A stretch of DNA of 64,000 bases, taken from positions 1,488,001 to 1,552,000 of the forward strand of contig NZ_CP117449.1 in the NCBI RefSeq assembly GCF_030687835.1. Direction: 5' to 3'. Shown here piece by piece: positions 1 to 8,171 of the stretch. The notes beneath the pieces were generated by a model. The model worked only from the letters and a program-made list of their open reading frames with translations. It was not told the DNA's origin and ran no database searches. Numbering within the stretch: position 1 is the stretch's first letter; every line of letters starts with the position of its first letter. Position numbers and translations under genes: made by a program. This DNA is from Pseudomonas hefeiensis. GTDB lineage: Bacteria > Pseudomonadota > Gammaproteobacteria > Pseudomonadales > Pseudomonadaceae.

Positions 1-23
1 CCCAACGGCGATTTGCCGTTGGG
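1..23 (-). terminator. Hairpin after the Spy-like gene
   Basis: CCCAACGGC and GCCGTTGGG form a 9-bp stem around a five-base loop, just past the stop codon of the Spy-like gene read on the minus strand. It may be an intrinsic terminator or an attenuator before the sensor kinase gene expected beyond the window edge. Confidence 0.6.
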
Positions 24-41
24 CTGGGGAGCGTCAGCGCA

Positions 42-488
42 TTATTGCGCTTTTTGCGGCTGCTGCGCTTTCCAGGCCTTGAACTCGGCCCATTCGGCCC
101 GACGCTCGGCTTGTTTCTTCTGGATCGCATCAAACTCTTTTTGCTGCTCAGGCTTCAACAACCCGCGGATCTGGGCATCGACTTTTTCGTGCCGGGCCGC
201 CATTTCATCTTTCATGGCTTTCTGATCGGCTGGCGACAGTTTGGCCAGGTACTTTTCTACCAGTTCGCGGCGCTCGTGGCGCTGTTCGCCCATGATCTTG
301 TGCATCTGCTGGCGTTGTTCGCGGCTCAGGTCCAGTTGGCTGTACGGACCTTTGCCGTGCATCTGGCCGCCATGACGCGGGCCGTCCATCGGGCCCATTG
401 GTCCCATCGGGCCGGCGCCTTCAGGCATGGCCATCGCAACGGTAGGCACGGCGGCAGCGAACATCAGAGCGATAAGGGTCTTGCGCAT
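42..488 (-). CDS. Spy/CpxP-like periplasmic LTxxQ-type chaperone
   Basis: This 148-residue protein starts with a signal peptide of about 20 residues (MRKTLIALMFAAAVPTVAMA). A Met/Gly/Pro/His-rich linker follows, then a helical basic/acidic region with LDLSREQRQQMHKI and LKPEQQKEFDAI, the two LTxxQ-like segments of the Spy/CpxP family. Family members are small periplasmic ATP-independent chaperones or inhibitors of the CpxA sensor. It lies downstream of the cpxR-like gene in the same orientation, the order seen at PA3204-PA3205-PA3206 of P. aeruginosa, so a CpxA-like kinase is expected just left of the window. The Met- and His-rich N-terminus could bind copper, which is inference. Confidence 0.85.
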   Translation of the reverse strand: MRKTLIALMFAAAVPTVAMAMPEGAGPMGPMGPMDGPRHGGQMHGKGPYSQLDLSREQRQQMHKIMGEQRHERRELVEKYLAKLSPADQKAMKDEMAARHEKVDAQIRGLLKPEQQKEFDAIQKKQAERRAEWAEFKAWKAQQPQKAQ

Positions 489-634
489 GGTGTATCTCCT
501 TGTCTCGTTCCCGGTCAGTTCCGGATGTGTTCAGATTACGGAGATCAAGGTCAGCGGCGGTCAGGGGTGCGTAAAGCTTGGGTAAAGACGTTTTGGTGCA
601 GACCTGACAAATCTGCAGGACCGAGCACAAAGCC

Positions 635-724
635 CTGTGGGAGCAAGGCTTGCCCGCGATGAAGGCAACATTGTCTCTGGGGGAACCGAGGCGCCTGCAT
701 CGCGAGCAAGCTTTGCTCCCACAG
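635..724. repeat. REP pair (inverted)
   Basis: Two REP elements face each other: CTGTGGGAGCAAGGCTTGCC at the left and its near inverse ending GCTTTGCTCCCACAG at the right. They sit between the Spy-like gene and cpxR. Confidence 0.85.
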
Positions 725-823
725 TCCAGCGGCGCAGTGCTTAGAGGTTTTTGCTCCCACAGTCCAGCGGCGCAGTGCTTAGAGGCTTTTGCTCCCACAG
801 CCCAGCGGCGCAGTGCTTAAAGG
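712..823. repeat. 38-bp direct tandem repeat, three copies
   Basis: The block TCCAGCGGCGCAGTGCTTAG begins at 725, 763 and 801 (the last copy with one change), each preceded by TTTGCTCCCACAG. The third copy contains the stop codon and last codons of cpxR. The array therefore looks like an expansion of the cpxR 3' end together with half a REP element. Confidence 0.85.
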
Positions 824-1494
824 CTGTAGTAATAACCACGGCTACGCAGCGCCACGATGCGCGGGCGACCGTCGGCGTGAGGGCCGATTTTCTTGCGCAG
901 GTTGCTCACGTGCATATCGAGGCTACGGTCGTACAGGGTCAGCTTGCGTCCCAGGGCGATCTGCGCCAGATCCTGCTTGTCCAGAGGCTCGCCCGGCTGC
1001 TTGAGCAGCGCTTCGAGCAGGCGGCTTTCGGAAACGGTCAGGGTCTGCTCCTGCTCATCGATGCTGACCACACCACGCACCGGGCTGAAGGTCAGGTCAC
1101 CCAATTCGATCTGGCTGGACACAGCCATGGGGTGGCTGCGGCGCAATACGGCGCGCAGACGCGCGGTCAGTTCCCGCGGGTCGCAAGGTTTGGCCAGGTA
1201 ATCGTCGGCCCCCAGCTCCAGGCCCAGGATACGATCCAGCGGTTCGCCACGGGCCGAGAGCATCAGTACCGGCAGCTCCGGGTGATCGTTGCGCAGTTGC
1301 TTGAGCAACTCCAGGCCGCTGCCGTCGGGCAGCATCACATCCAGCACCACCGCTGCCGGCGCGGTTTCGGCCAGGGCCTTGCGGGCGCTCTGCCCATCGT
1401 GGCAGGCCCGGACCAGAAAACCTTCCTGACCCAGCCAACTGCCGAGGAGCTCACACAGCTCCTGGTCATCATCAATCAGTAACAGCTCGCTCAT
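817..1494 (-). CDS. cpxR: OmpR-family response regulator, CpxR-like
   Basis: This is a 225-residue two-domain regulator of normal family length. The receiver domain (about 1-115) has the acidic pocket D8/D9, phospho-acceptor D52 in LDVMLPDGSG, S80 and K102 in YLAKP. The C-terminal winged helix (about 130-225) ends in the usual RSRGYYYSL hairpin. It should bind DNA after phosphorylation by an envelope-stress sensor kinase. The neighbouring Spy/CpxP-like gene and the order known from PA3204-3206 support a Cpx-type system, although the cognate kinase gene is outside the window. The final codons lie inside a 38-bp tandem repeat unit. Confidence 0.85.
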   Translation of the reverse strand: MSELLLIDDDQELCELLGSWLGQEGFLVRACHDGQSARKALAETAPAAVVLDVMLPDGSGLELLKQLRNDHPELPVLMLSARGEPLDRILGLELGADDYLAKPCDPRELTARLRAVLRRSHPMAVSSQIELGDLTFSPVRGVVSIDEQEQTLTVSESRLLEALLKQPGEPLDKQDLAQIALGRKLTLYDRSLDMHVSNLRKKIGPHADGRPRIVALRSRGYYYSL

Positions 1495-1501
1495 GACTCA
1501 C

Positions 1502-1912
1502 TCAATTTAGCCATTGCCGACGTTGTCTACGTCCACCGCTGGCAAAGATACCGCAGAGCAGGGCCAATAGCGCTACCCCGGCACCAATGACGAACCACTG
1601 CTGCTGATCGGTCAGCAGGCGTGGCAGGGGGCTGGCCTGGGCCTCCTTGAGTTGCAGTTTCAGGCGCTGGTTCTCCTGGCGCAACCGGCCTACCAGCACG
1701 CTCTCGCGTTCGCCGTTGGCATTTTGCAGTTGCTGGGTCAGTTCCTCGCGCATGCGTTCGCTGTTTTTCAAGCGTTGCTGCAATTCGTTGATCTGACTGC
1801 CTGCGCTCAAGGACAAGGGCGTCGAATGACCGCCGTCGGTGCTTTCTTCCCCATGGGCGGGAGCCCCGAACGCCAACGAGACCCATAACAGGCACAGCGG
1901 ACCTTTGCGCAT
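1502..1912 (-). CDS. Small exported coiled-coil protein with C-terminal membrane anchor
   Basis: The protein has 136 residues. A signal peptide (about 1-20) precedes a Ser/Gly linker, a long Gln/Glu/Leu-rich coiled coil (about 40-95), one transmembrane helix (about 108-128, WFVIGAGVALLALLCGIFA) and a basic tail RRQRRQ. The ATG at 1912 is chosen because AGGAG lies five bases upstream; longer in-frame starts lack this. The plan resembles the coiled-coil and membrane part of YgiM/TIGR04211 proteins, but no SH3 domain is present. It ends only seven bases before the cpxR start on the same strand, so the two are probably co-transcribed. Function unknown. Confidence 0.75.
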   Translation of the reverse strand: MRKGPLCLLWVSLAFGAPAHGEESTDGGHSTPLSLSAGSQINELQQRLKNSERMREELTQQLQNANGERESVLVGRLRQENQRLKLQLKEAQASPLPRLLTDQQQWFVIGAGVALLALLCGIFASGGRRQRRQWLN

Positions 1913-2018
1913 TGCAGCTCCTGAATTCCAATCGAGATTAGACAGGTTGTCGGCAGGCAAACGAGAACAATGAGCGATTGAGCGCAATGAGCCGCGAAGG
2001 CTCATCGCACAGCAGGAT

Positions 2019-2318
2019 TTACGGCAGGACTTGCTTGAACGGCTTGACCACGACATTGGCGTAGACACCGGCAGCCACGAACGGGTCGGCCTCGGCCCAG
2101 GCTTGCGCCGCGACCAGGGAATCGAACTCGGCGACGATCAGGCTGCCGGAGAAACCCGCCGCGCCGGGGTCATTGCTGTCCACCGCCGGGTGCGGGCCCG
2201 CCAGCACGACGCGGCCTTCGGCCTTGAGCTGTTGCAGGCGCGCCAGGTGTTCAGGGCGGGCGGCCAGGCGTTTTTCCAGGGAATTGGCGACGTCGGTGGC
2301 AATGATTGCGTAGAGCAT
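2019..2318 (-). CDS. yciI: YciI family protein
   Basis: A 99-residue single-domain protein of the YciI (YCII) family, a dimeric alpha/beta ferredoxin-like fold of poorly defined enzymatic role. Family features are the N-terminal strand MLYAIIATD, the segment [11 protein letters not shown] with the conserved His, and [17 protein letters not shown] near the C-terminus. The start at 2318 lies one base after the yciB stop, so the two genes are translationally close and co-transcribed, as in many gammaproteobacteria. Confidence 0.9.
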   Translation of the reverse strand: MLYAIIATDVANSLEKRLAARPEHLARLQQLKAEGRVVLAGPHPAVDSNDPGAAGFSGSLIVAEFDSLVAAQAWAEADPFVAAGVYANVVVKPFKQVLP

Positions 2319-2319
2319 G

Positions 2320-2916
2320 TCAGTCCTCGGTTTTTGGCGTGGTGGTGTCGGCATCGTGCAGGTGACGGGACAGGTAGATGCCCTGGCCAATCAGGAACAG
2401 CAGCGTCATGCCCAGGCTGCCGAAGACCTTGAAGTCGACCCAGTAGCTCTGGAACGTGAACGCGACGAACAGGTTGGCGGCGCCGCAGAACAGGAAAAAC
2501 GCGATCCAGGCGATGTTGAGCCGGGTCCAGATGACGTCCGGCAGGTTCAAGGCGTGGCCCATGATGCGCTTGATCAGCAGGCGATCGCCGACGAAGTGAC
2601 TGCCGATGAAGGCCAGGGCGAACAGCCAGTTGACCACCGGGGCTTTCCACTTAAGGAAGGTTTCGCTGTGGAAGGCCAGGGTCAGGCTGCCGAAGACAAG
2701 GCAGGCGATCAGGGTCAGCCACTGGCTTTTCTCCAGTTTGCGTTGGGACACGAACAGTGCGCCATAGACCACCAGCGAGCTGATGATCAGCATCGCGGTG
2801 GCGCTGTAGATACCGCCTACAGTCAAGGAGTGGCCGGCAATGTCGACGGTCCGTGGGTCAAGCTTGTAGACGATGAAAAACAGCAGAAGCGGGATGAAGT
2901 CGATGAATTGTTTCAC
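2320..2916 (-). CDS. yciB: YciB (IspZ/septation protein A) inner-membrane protein
   Basis: Read from the GTG at 2916, this gives 198 residues beginning with [20 protein letters not shown], the usual length and start of the family. Five to six hydrophobic helices span the sequence, with conserved [12 protein letters not shown] and NLFVAFTF segments. YciB affects septation and envelope integrity in enterics. No good Shine-Dalgarno is visible at the GTG, but the family N-terminus supports this start. The frame is open much further upstream on this strand, where it only mirrors the divergent PHP gene. Confidence 0.9.
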   Translation of the reverse strand: MKQFIDFIPLLLFFIVYKLDPRTVDIAGHSLTVGGIYSATAMLIISSLVVYGALFVSQRKLEKSQWLTLIACLVFGSLTLAFHSETFLKWKAPVVNWLFALAFIGSHFVGDRLLIKRIMGHALNLPDVIWTRLNIAWIAFFLFCGAANLFVAFTFQSYWVDFKVFGSLGMTLLFLIGQGIYLSRHLHDADTTTPKTED

Positions 2917-3003
2917 AGTGGCAGCCAGAAGCAGGATGTGGCGGCATAATAACAAACATCCTTGGCCGCGATAGGGCCAGCTGATTTGAGGTAACAAACT
3001 CTC

Positions 3004-3867
3004 GTGAATGTTGATTTGCACTGCCATAGCACGGCCTCCGATGGCGCCCTGGCGCCTGCGGTTCTGGTGGCGCGGGCGTTCGAGCACGGCGTGCGAGTCC
3101 TGGCCCTGACCGATCACGACACCCTCGAAGGCCTCGACGAAGCCCGTAGCGCGGCGACGGCGCTGGGCATGCAACTGGTCAACGGGGTCGAGTTGTCCTG
3201 CACCTGGGGCGGCGCGACCATTCACGTACTGGGTTACGGTTTTGATGTGAATGCACCGTCCCTGGTCCAGGCCATTGCGCAACTGCACGATGGCCGCTGG
3301 CTGCGTTCCGAGGAGATCAGCCGCAAGCTTGCCCTCAAGGGCATGCCCGGTGCGCTTGAGGGCGCCCGGCAAATCCAGCAGGAACTGGGCGACAGCGGCA
3401 ACGCCCCGGCCCGCCCGCACTTCGCGGACTGGATGGTGCGCGAAGGTTTCGTCAAGGACCGCGCCGAGGCGTTTCGCAAATGGCTGGGGGCCGGCAAGCT
3501 CGGGGACGTCAAGCAACACTGGCCGACCCTGGAAGAGACCGTCCAAACCCTGCGAACCGCCGGGGCCTGGGTCAGCCTGGCGCATCCGTGGCACTATGAT
3601 TTCACTCGCAGCAAGCGTCGTCGTCTGGTGGCCGACTATATTCAAGCAGGGGGCCACGCCATCGAGGTGGTCAATGGCCATCAGCCGGCCGAGCAGGTCG
3701 GCAGCCTGGCGATTCTGGCCCGTGAGTTCGGCCTGCTGGTGACCGCCGGCAGTGATTTCCATGGCCCTGGAGGCTGGTCCGAGATAGGCGAATACCGCCC
3801 GTTGCCGGAAGATCTGCCACCACTATGGTGTAGATTCAAACATGATCCCGTTACCGCCACCGTCTGA
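3004..3867 (+). CDS. rnm: PHP-domain 5'-3' exoribonuclease / nucleotide phosphatase (RNase AM, YciV)
   Basis: This 287-residue protein starts at a GTG. PHP metal ligands are visible: HxH at residues 6-8 ([11 protein letters not shown]), TDHDT at 36-40, and near the C-terminus GSDFHGP. The family hydrolyses 3',5'-bisphosphonucleotides and trims 5' ends of rRNA (E. coli Rnm/TrpH). It is followed 13 bases later by yciO, and the yciV-yciO pair is conserved in E. coli too. The divergent yciB lies about 90 bases upstream. Confidence 0.9.
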   Translation: MNVDLHCHSTASDGALAPAVLVARAFEHGVRVLALTDHDTLEGLDEARSAATALGMQLVNGVELSCTWGGATIHVLGYGFDVNAPSLVQAIAQLHDGRWLRSEEISRKLALKGMPGALEGARQIQQELGDSGNAPARPHFADWMVREGFVKDRAEAFRKWLGAGKLGDVKQHWPTLEETVQTLRTAGAWVSLAHPWHYDFTRSKRRRLVADYIQAGGHAIEVVNGHQPAEQVGSLAILAREFGLLVTAGSDFHGPGGWSEIGEYRPLPEDLPPLWCRFKHDPVTATV

Positions 3868-3880
3868 ACAGGTAGAACAC

Positions 3881-4510
3881 GTGAGTCAATTTTTCCAGAT
3901 TCATCCGGAAAACCCGCAAGCGCGCCTGATCAAACAGGCGGTGGAAATCATTCGGGGCGGTGGTGTGGTGGTCTATCCCACCGATTCTTCCTACGCCATC
4001 GGTTGTCAGATCGGCGACAAGAACGCCGTAGAGCGGGTAAGACGCCTGCGTCAGCTGGATGACAAGCACAACTTTGCGCTGATCTGCAGCGACCTGTCGC
4101 AGTTGGGCCTGTTCGCCAAGATCGACACCGGCACCTTCCGCCTGCTCAAAGCCCACCTTCCAGGGCCTTACACCTTTATTCTCAACGCCACCCGGGAAGT
4201 CCCGCGGCTGTTGTTGCACCCGAAAAAACGCACCATCGGCCTGCGGGTGCCCAGCCACCCCATTGCCCTGGCGCTGCTGGCGGAGCTGGGTGAACCGCTG
4301 ATGAGCGTGACATTGATCATGCCCGGCGAGACCGAACCGATGAATGACCCTTACGAGATGCGCCAGTTGCTCGAGCATCAGGTCGACCTGATCATCGATG
4401 GCGGGTTCGGCGGTATGAAGGCCTCCACGGTGATCAACCTGGCCGATGGCGAGCCGCAAGTGGTGCGTATCGGTTGTGGCGATCCAGCCCCGTTTCTGGT
4501 CGAGGCCTGA
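3881..4510 (+). CDS. yciO: YciO, Sua5/YciO/YrdC-family protein
   Basis: From the GTG at 3881 the protein has 209 residues and starts V/MSQFFQIHPENPQARLIKQA, which matches the E. coli YciO N-terminus. A longer start at 3842 would overlap the preceding gene. The YrdC fold is recognisable from GGGVVVYPTDSSYAIGC, KRTIGLRVPSHPIA and the late segment STVINLADGEPQVVRIG. YrdC/Sua5 relatives make threonylcarbamoyl-AMP for tRNA t6A; the role of YciO itself is less clear. Confidence 0.9.
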   Translation: MSQFFQIHPENPQARLIKQAVEIIRGGGVVVYPTDSSYAIGCQIGDKNAVERVRRLRQLDDKHNFALICSDLSQLGLFAKIDTGTFRLLKAHLPGPYTFILNATREVPRLLLHPKKRTIGLRVPSHPIALALLAELGEPLMSVTLIMPGETEPMNDPYEMRQLLEHQVDLIIDGGFGGMKASTVINLADGEPQVVRIGCGDPAPFLVEA

Positions 4511-5341
4511 GTGTCCGCAGTGGAAACCGCCGTAGAGAGTGCCGACAGCCAGGCCGGCGCGCAGCAAGAGCTGCCGTTCGCCATGGTTTATGGCCAGGCG
4601 GTCATGGAAATGCCCCTGGACCTGTACATTCCGCCGGATGCGCTGGAGGTGTTTCTTGAAGCCTTCGAAGGCCCGCTGGACCTGCTGCTGTACCTGATCC
4701 GCAAACAGAACATCAACATCCTCGACATCCCCGTGGCGGAAATCACCCGCCAGTACATGGGCTACGTCGAACTGATGCAGTCGGTGCGCCTGGAACTGGC
4801 GGCCGAATATCTGGTGATGGCGGCCATGCTCGCCGAGATCAAGTCGCGAATGCTGCTGCCGCGCTCGGCAGAGATCGAGGAGGAGGAAGACGATCCGCGC
4901 GCCGAACTGATCCGCCGCCTGCAGGAATACGAACGCTTCAAAGTGGCGGCCGAAGGCATCGACGGCTTGAGCCGGGTCGGGCGCGATGTGGTGGTGCCCA
5001 AGCTCGATGCCCCCGAGGCGCGAGCGCGCAAATTGCTCCCGGACGTCAGCCTCGAAGAGTTGCTGATGTCCATGGCCGAGGTGCTGCGCAGGGGCGACAT
5101 GTTTGAAAGTCACCAGGTCAGCCGCGAAGCACTGTCCACCCGCGAGCGCATGAGCGATGTGCTGGAGCGGCTCAAGGGCGGCGGCTTTGTGCCCTTCGTC
5201 GAGCTGTTCACCGCCGAGGAAGGGCGACTGGGGGTGGTGGTGACGTTTATGGCGGTCCTGGAATTGGTCAAGGAATCCTTGGTCGAGCTGGTGCAGAATG
5301 AGCCGTTCGCAGCGATCCACGTGCGGGCACGAGCCGAATAA
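4511..5341 (+). CDS. scpA: Segregation and condensation protein A (kleisin)
   Basis: The 276-residue protein begins at a GTG directly abutting the yciO stop. The kleisin signature EAFEGPLDLLLYLIRKQNINILDIPVAEI lies around residues 49-80, followed by AAEYLVMAAMLAEIKSRMLLP, an acidic stretch (EIEEEEDDPRAEL) and a C-terminal winged-helix part. ScpA bridges SMC heads together with ScpB. The roughly 35 N-terminal residues before MEMPLDLY are poorly typical, so an internal start is possible. scpB follows 11 bases downstream. Confidence 0.93.
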   Translation: MSAVETAVESADSQAGAQQELPFAMVYGQAVMEMPLDLYIPPDALEVFLEAFEGPLDLLLYLIRKQNINILDIPVAEITRQYMGYVELMQSVRLELAAEYLVMAAMLAEIKSRMLLPRSAEIEEEEDDPRAELIRRLQEYERFKVAAEGIDGLSRVGRDVVVPKLDAPEARARKLLPDVSLEELLMSMAEVLRRGDMFESHQVSREALSTRERMSDVLERLKGGGFVPFVELFTAEEGRLGVVVTFMAVLELVKESLVELVQNEPFAAIHVRARAE

Positions 5342-5352
5342 CGAGCAAATCA

Positions 5353-6216
5353 ATGAATCTGACTGAACCCCGCGAGCTGGCACCGTTGCTTGAAGCTTTC
5401 CTGTTGGCCTCGGGAAAACCGCAATCGATGGAGCGCTTGTTCGAACTCTTCGAAGAAGGCGAACGGCCCGAACCGGCCGTGTTCAAGAAAGCCCTGGCGC
5501 TCTTGGGTAAGTCCTGCGAGGGGCGGGCGTTCGAACTCAAGGAAGTGGCTTCCGGCTACCGCCTGCAGATCCGCGAGAAGTTTTCGCCCTGGGTCGGGCG
5601 TCTGTGGGAAGAACGTCCTCAGCGCTATTCCCGCGCCATGCTCGAAACCATGGCATTGATCGCTTACCGCCAACCGATCACCCGGGGTGAAATTGAAGAT
5701 GTGCGGGGCGTGGCGGTCAACAGCCACATCGTCAAGACGCTGCTTGAGCGCGAGTGGATCCGGGTCGTTGGCTATCGCGACGTGCCGGGTAAACCGGCGA
5801 TGTTTGCCACCACCAAGGCTTTTCTCGATCACTTCAACCTCAAGAACCTCGACGACCTGCCGCCGCTGGCCGAACTGCGGGAGCTGGAACCCGAGCCGAT
5901 GCTGGAGTTCGACGACGCGCCGGTGCCCCAAAGCTTGCAGGCGCTGGCCGACGCCAGCGCCGAGCCGGAGGAACCCAAGGAAGAAACCAGTTTCCATTCG
6001 TTGTTGCTGGAACTGGACACCATGGAGGAGGGGCTCAAGACCGATTTCGACGATCTGCATCGCGAGGCAGCGGATCCTGACGGCGAGACGGATGAACCCG
6101 CGCAACCTGGCAGCGAAGTTGAACTTCAGGCCGAGCCTGAATTGAGCGACGAAGAAGCCGAGGCCCGCGCCCTGGCCGAAGCGATTGAAAACGAACGACG
6201 CCAGTTTGAGGATTGA
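5353..6216 (+). CDS. scpB: Segregation and condensation protein B
   Basis: A 287-residue ScpB with two winged-helix domains in the first 170 residues. The hallmark LETMALIAYRQPITRGEIEDVRGVAVNSHIVKTLLEREWIRVVGYRDVPGKPAMFATT is present. An acidic low-complexity tail from about 175 (rich in Glu, Asp and Leu) is common in pseudomonads. It dimerises and binds ScpA to form the condensin-like complex. It belongs to the same plus-strand run as yciV, yciO and scpA. Confidence 0.95.
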   Translation: MNLTEPRELAPLLEAFLLASGKPQSMERLFELFEEGERPEPAVFKKALALLGKSCEGRAFELKEVASGYRLQIREKFSPWVGRLWEERPQRYSRAMLETMALIAYRQPITRGEIEDVRGVAVNSHIVKTLLEREWIRVVGYRDVPGKPAMFATTKAFLDHFNLKNLDDLPPLAELRELEPEPMLEFDDAPVPQSLQALADASAEPEEPKEETSFHSLLLELDTMEEGLKTDFDDLHREAADPDGETDEPAQPGSEVELQAEPELSDEEAEARALAEAIENERRQFED

Positions 6217-6257
6217 TCCGACGGGCGTCGCAGATATTACGGACACACCTCAACCCT

Positions 6258-6347
6258 CTGTGGGAGCGGGCTTGCTCGCGAAGGCGGTGGTTCAGTCAAC
6301 ATTGATTAACCTGACACTCCCTCTTCGCGAGCAAGCCCGCTCCCACA
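6258..6347. repeat. REP pair (inverted)
   Basis: CTGTGGGAGCGGGCTTGCTC faces GCAAGCCCGCTCCCACA with a short spacer, in the gap between scpB and the DUF1289 gene. Confidence 0.9.
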
Positions 6348-6376
6348 TTGGTAATGCGGCGCAGCAGGACATGATC

Positions 6377-6562
6377 ATGAGCTCCACCAAAGACCCCTGC
6401 ATCAGCCTCTGCAAGTTCGACGACGACATCTGCATCGGCTGTGGCCAGCGTGAGATCAAGGCCTGGAAGAAACTCGACAAGGATGACAAGCGCACGGTGT
6501 TGGCCGAAGCGGCCCTGCGCCTGATCAAACTGGGCGCCACCGGTCGGCGGAAAAAGCGCTGA
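6377..6562 (+). CDS. DUF1289 Cys-rich small protein
   Basis: The protein has 61 residues and the pattern PCISLCKFDDDICIGCGQR, four cysteines in the DUF1289 arrangement, which suggests a small zinc or metal site. Two in-frame ATGs occur at 6371 and 6377; AGGA at 6366-6369 is well spaced only from the second, so 6377 is chosen. It sits between scpB and rluB, a placement common in Pseudomonas. Function unknown. Confidence 0.85.
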   Translation: MSSTKDPCISLCKFDDDICIGCGQREIKAWKKLDKDDKRTVLAEAALRLIKLGATGRRKKR

Positions 6563-6662
6563 AGGTTCGTCGATCAGCTAGTCTCTGATGCGCAAATGCC
6601 TTAACGAGCGTATGATTCGCGACCCTTTGGCGATCCCTTCGTCATAGACCCGTTTTCAAAGT

Positions 6663-6679
6663 GTCAGGCCACGCCTGAC
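6663..6679 (+). promoter_or_regulatory. Inverted repeat before rluB
   Basis: GTCAGGC-CAC-GCCTGAC forms a perfect 7-bp stem about 25 bases before the rluB start. It lies in the untranslated leader, close to but not covering the GGGAGG ribosome-binding site at 6691-6696. Role unknown. Confidence 0.4.
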
Positions 6680-6704
6680 CCGACCACACCGGGAGGTGCC
6701 CAGA

Positions 6705-7940
6705 ATGAAAGACCAAGACCAGAACGACAGCCAGGAAATCGGCCCAGCAGGCGAGAAGCTGCAAAAAGTTCTCGCCCGTATCGGCGTTGGCTCGCGCCGC
6801 GACGTGGAAACCTGGATCACCCAGGGCCGGATCAAGGTCAACGGCAAAGATGCCACCTTGGGCCTGCGTGTCGACATGCACGACGCCATCACCATTGATG
6901 GCAAGGTGATCAAGCGCGAAGAGGCCGCCGAAACGGTGCGCCGCGTGATCATGTACAACAAACCCGACGGCGAAATCTGCACCCGTGACGACCCGGAAGG
7001 CCGTCCGACCGTGTTCGACAAGATGCCGCGTCCCAAAGAAGGTCGCTGGATCAACATCGGTCGCCTGGACATCAACACCACCGGTTTGCTGATGTTCACC
7101 ACCGACGGTGAACTGGCCAACCGCCTGATGCACCCGTCCTACGAGATGGACCGCGAATACGCCGTGCGTGTACGTGGCGAAGTCGATGACGAAATGATCG
7201 AGCGCTTGAAGGCCGGCGTTGTGCTGGAAGACGGCCCGGCGCGTTTCACCGACATCAAGCAGGCACCGGGCGGCGAAGGCTTCAACCACTGGTATCACTG
7301 CGTGGTGATGGAAGGTCGTAACCGTGAAGTGCGACGCCTGTGGGAATCCCAGGGGCTGGTGGTCAGCCGCCTCAAGCGCGTGCGTTTCGGTCCGGTGTTC
7401 CTCAACTCCGACCTGCCGATGGGCCGCTGGCGCGAAATGAGCCAGTACGAAGTCGACATCCTGGCGGCCGAAGTCGGTCTCAAGCCGGTGGCGATGCCGC
7501 AGATGACCGCCAAGAGCAAGGACAAGCTGGAGCGCATGCAGCGTAAATCCTCGCGTCCGATGGGCAAGACCGAGCGCGTGCGCACGCTGCGTCCTGCCGC
7601 AGATGGTCCGGCCGCAGGTCCGCGTCCGTCCCGCGAGCCGCAGATTGAAGGTGAACGCCCGGCCCGCAAGCCTGCGCCACGTCAGGACGGCGAACGCGGC
7701 CCGCGCACGCCACGTCCGGCCAACGGTCGTACCGAGCGCGGTGAAGGTCGCGGGGCTCCGGCCGGTCGTGGTACGCCGGTGGCGGATCGCCCGGCCGACA
7801 CCAAGCGTCCGGCCAAGCCCGCACCGAAAAAACGCCCGGGCATCGTCCTGGTCGACCGCGACACGCCATCGGGCAAACGTCGCGGTGCTCCGGCGGGTTC
7901 GGGGCAGCGTCCGGGGTTTGGGCGTCGTAAGCCGGAGTGA
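6705..7940 (+). CDS. rluB: 23S rRNA pseudouridine 2605 synthase RluB
   Basis: The ATG at 6705 has GGGAGG eight bases upstream and gives 411 residues. An S4 RNA-binding domain (about 12-70, EKLQKVLARIGVGSRRDVETWI) precedes the RsuA/RluB catalytic domain with GRLDINTTGLLMFTTDGELANRLMHPS, containing the catalytic Asp, and EGRNREVRRLWESQGL. The last roughly 140 residues are a disordered Arg/Pro/Gly-rich tail, much longer than in E. coli but typical of pseudomonads. It follows the yciV-yciO-scpAB genes, as in other gammaproteobacteria. Confidence 0.95.
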   Translation: MKDQDQNDSQEIGPAGEKLQKVLARIGVGSRRDVETWITQGRIKVNGKDATLGLRVDMHDAITIDGKVIKREEAAETVRRVIMYNKPDGEICTRDDPEGRPTVFDKMPRPKEGRWINIGRLDINTTGLLMFTTDGELANRLMHPSYEMDREYAVRVRGEVDDEMIERLKAGVVLEDGPARFTDIKQAPGGEGFNHWYHCVVMEGRNREVRRLWESQGLVVSRLKRVRFGPVFLNSDLPMGRWREMSQYEVDILAAEVGLKPVAMPQMTAKSKDKLERMQRKSSRPMGKTERVRTLRPAADGPAAGPRPSREPQIEGERPARKPAPRQDGERGPRTPRPANGRTERGEGRGAPAGRGTPVADRPADTKRPAKPAPKKRPGIVLVDRDTPSGKRRGAPAGSGQRPGFGRRKPE

Positions 7941-7975
7941 GGCAGTTGTGAGTTTCTAGCTGCAAGCTGCAAGAA

Positions 7976-8008
7976 AAAACGCCAACCGTTGGGTTGGCGT
8001 TTTTTTGT
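7976..8008 (+). terminator. rluB intrinsic terminator
   Basis: AAAAACGCCAAC and GTTGGCGTTTTTTT form a strong stem with a T tract about 40 bases after the rluB stop. Confidence 0.9.
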
Positions 8009-8040
8009 CTGGTTTTAGTGATGCAGGGCCGGTGAGTCCG

Positions 8041-8138
8041 CCTTCGCGAGCAAGCCCGCTCCCACATTGGGGCGCTGACGATCACAAATTCCGTGTCCAC
8101 TGAAGATCAAATGTGGGAGCGGGCTTGCTCGCGAAGGG
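8041..8138. repeat. REP pair (inverted)
   Basis: CTTCGCGAGCAAGCCCGCTC at the left and GTGGGAGCGGGCTTGCTCGC at the right lie between rluB and the convergent M29-like gene. Confidence 0.9.
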
Positions 8139-8171
8139 GCCAGCAGCCGCACGCCCCTCCTAAAGGTTGTC

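Noticed and set aside
421..798. Minus-strand frames through the 38-bp repeats
   Set aside because: Created by tandem REP-derived DNA; they repeat the same peptide and have no start signals.
2917..3762. Long N-terminal extension of yciB
   Set aside because: It lies opposite the PHP-domain gene, and the family N-terminus begins at the GTG at 2916.
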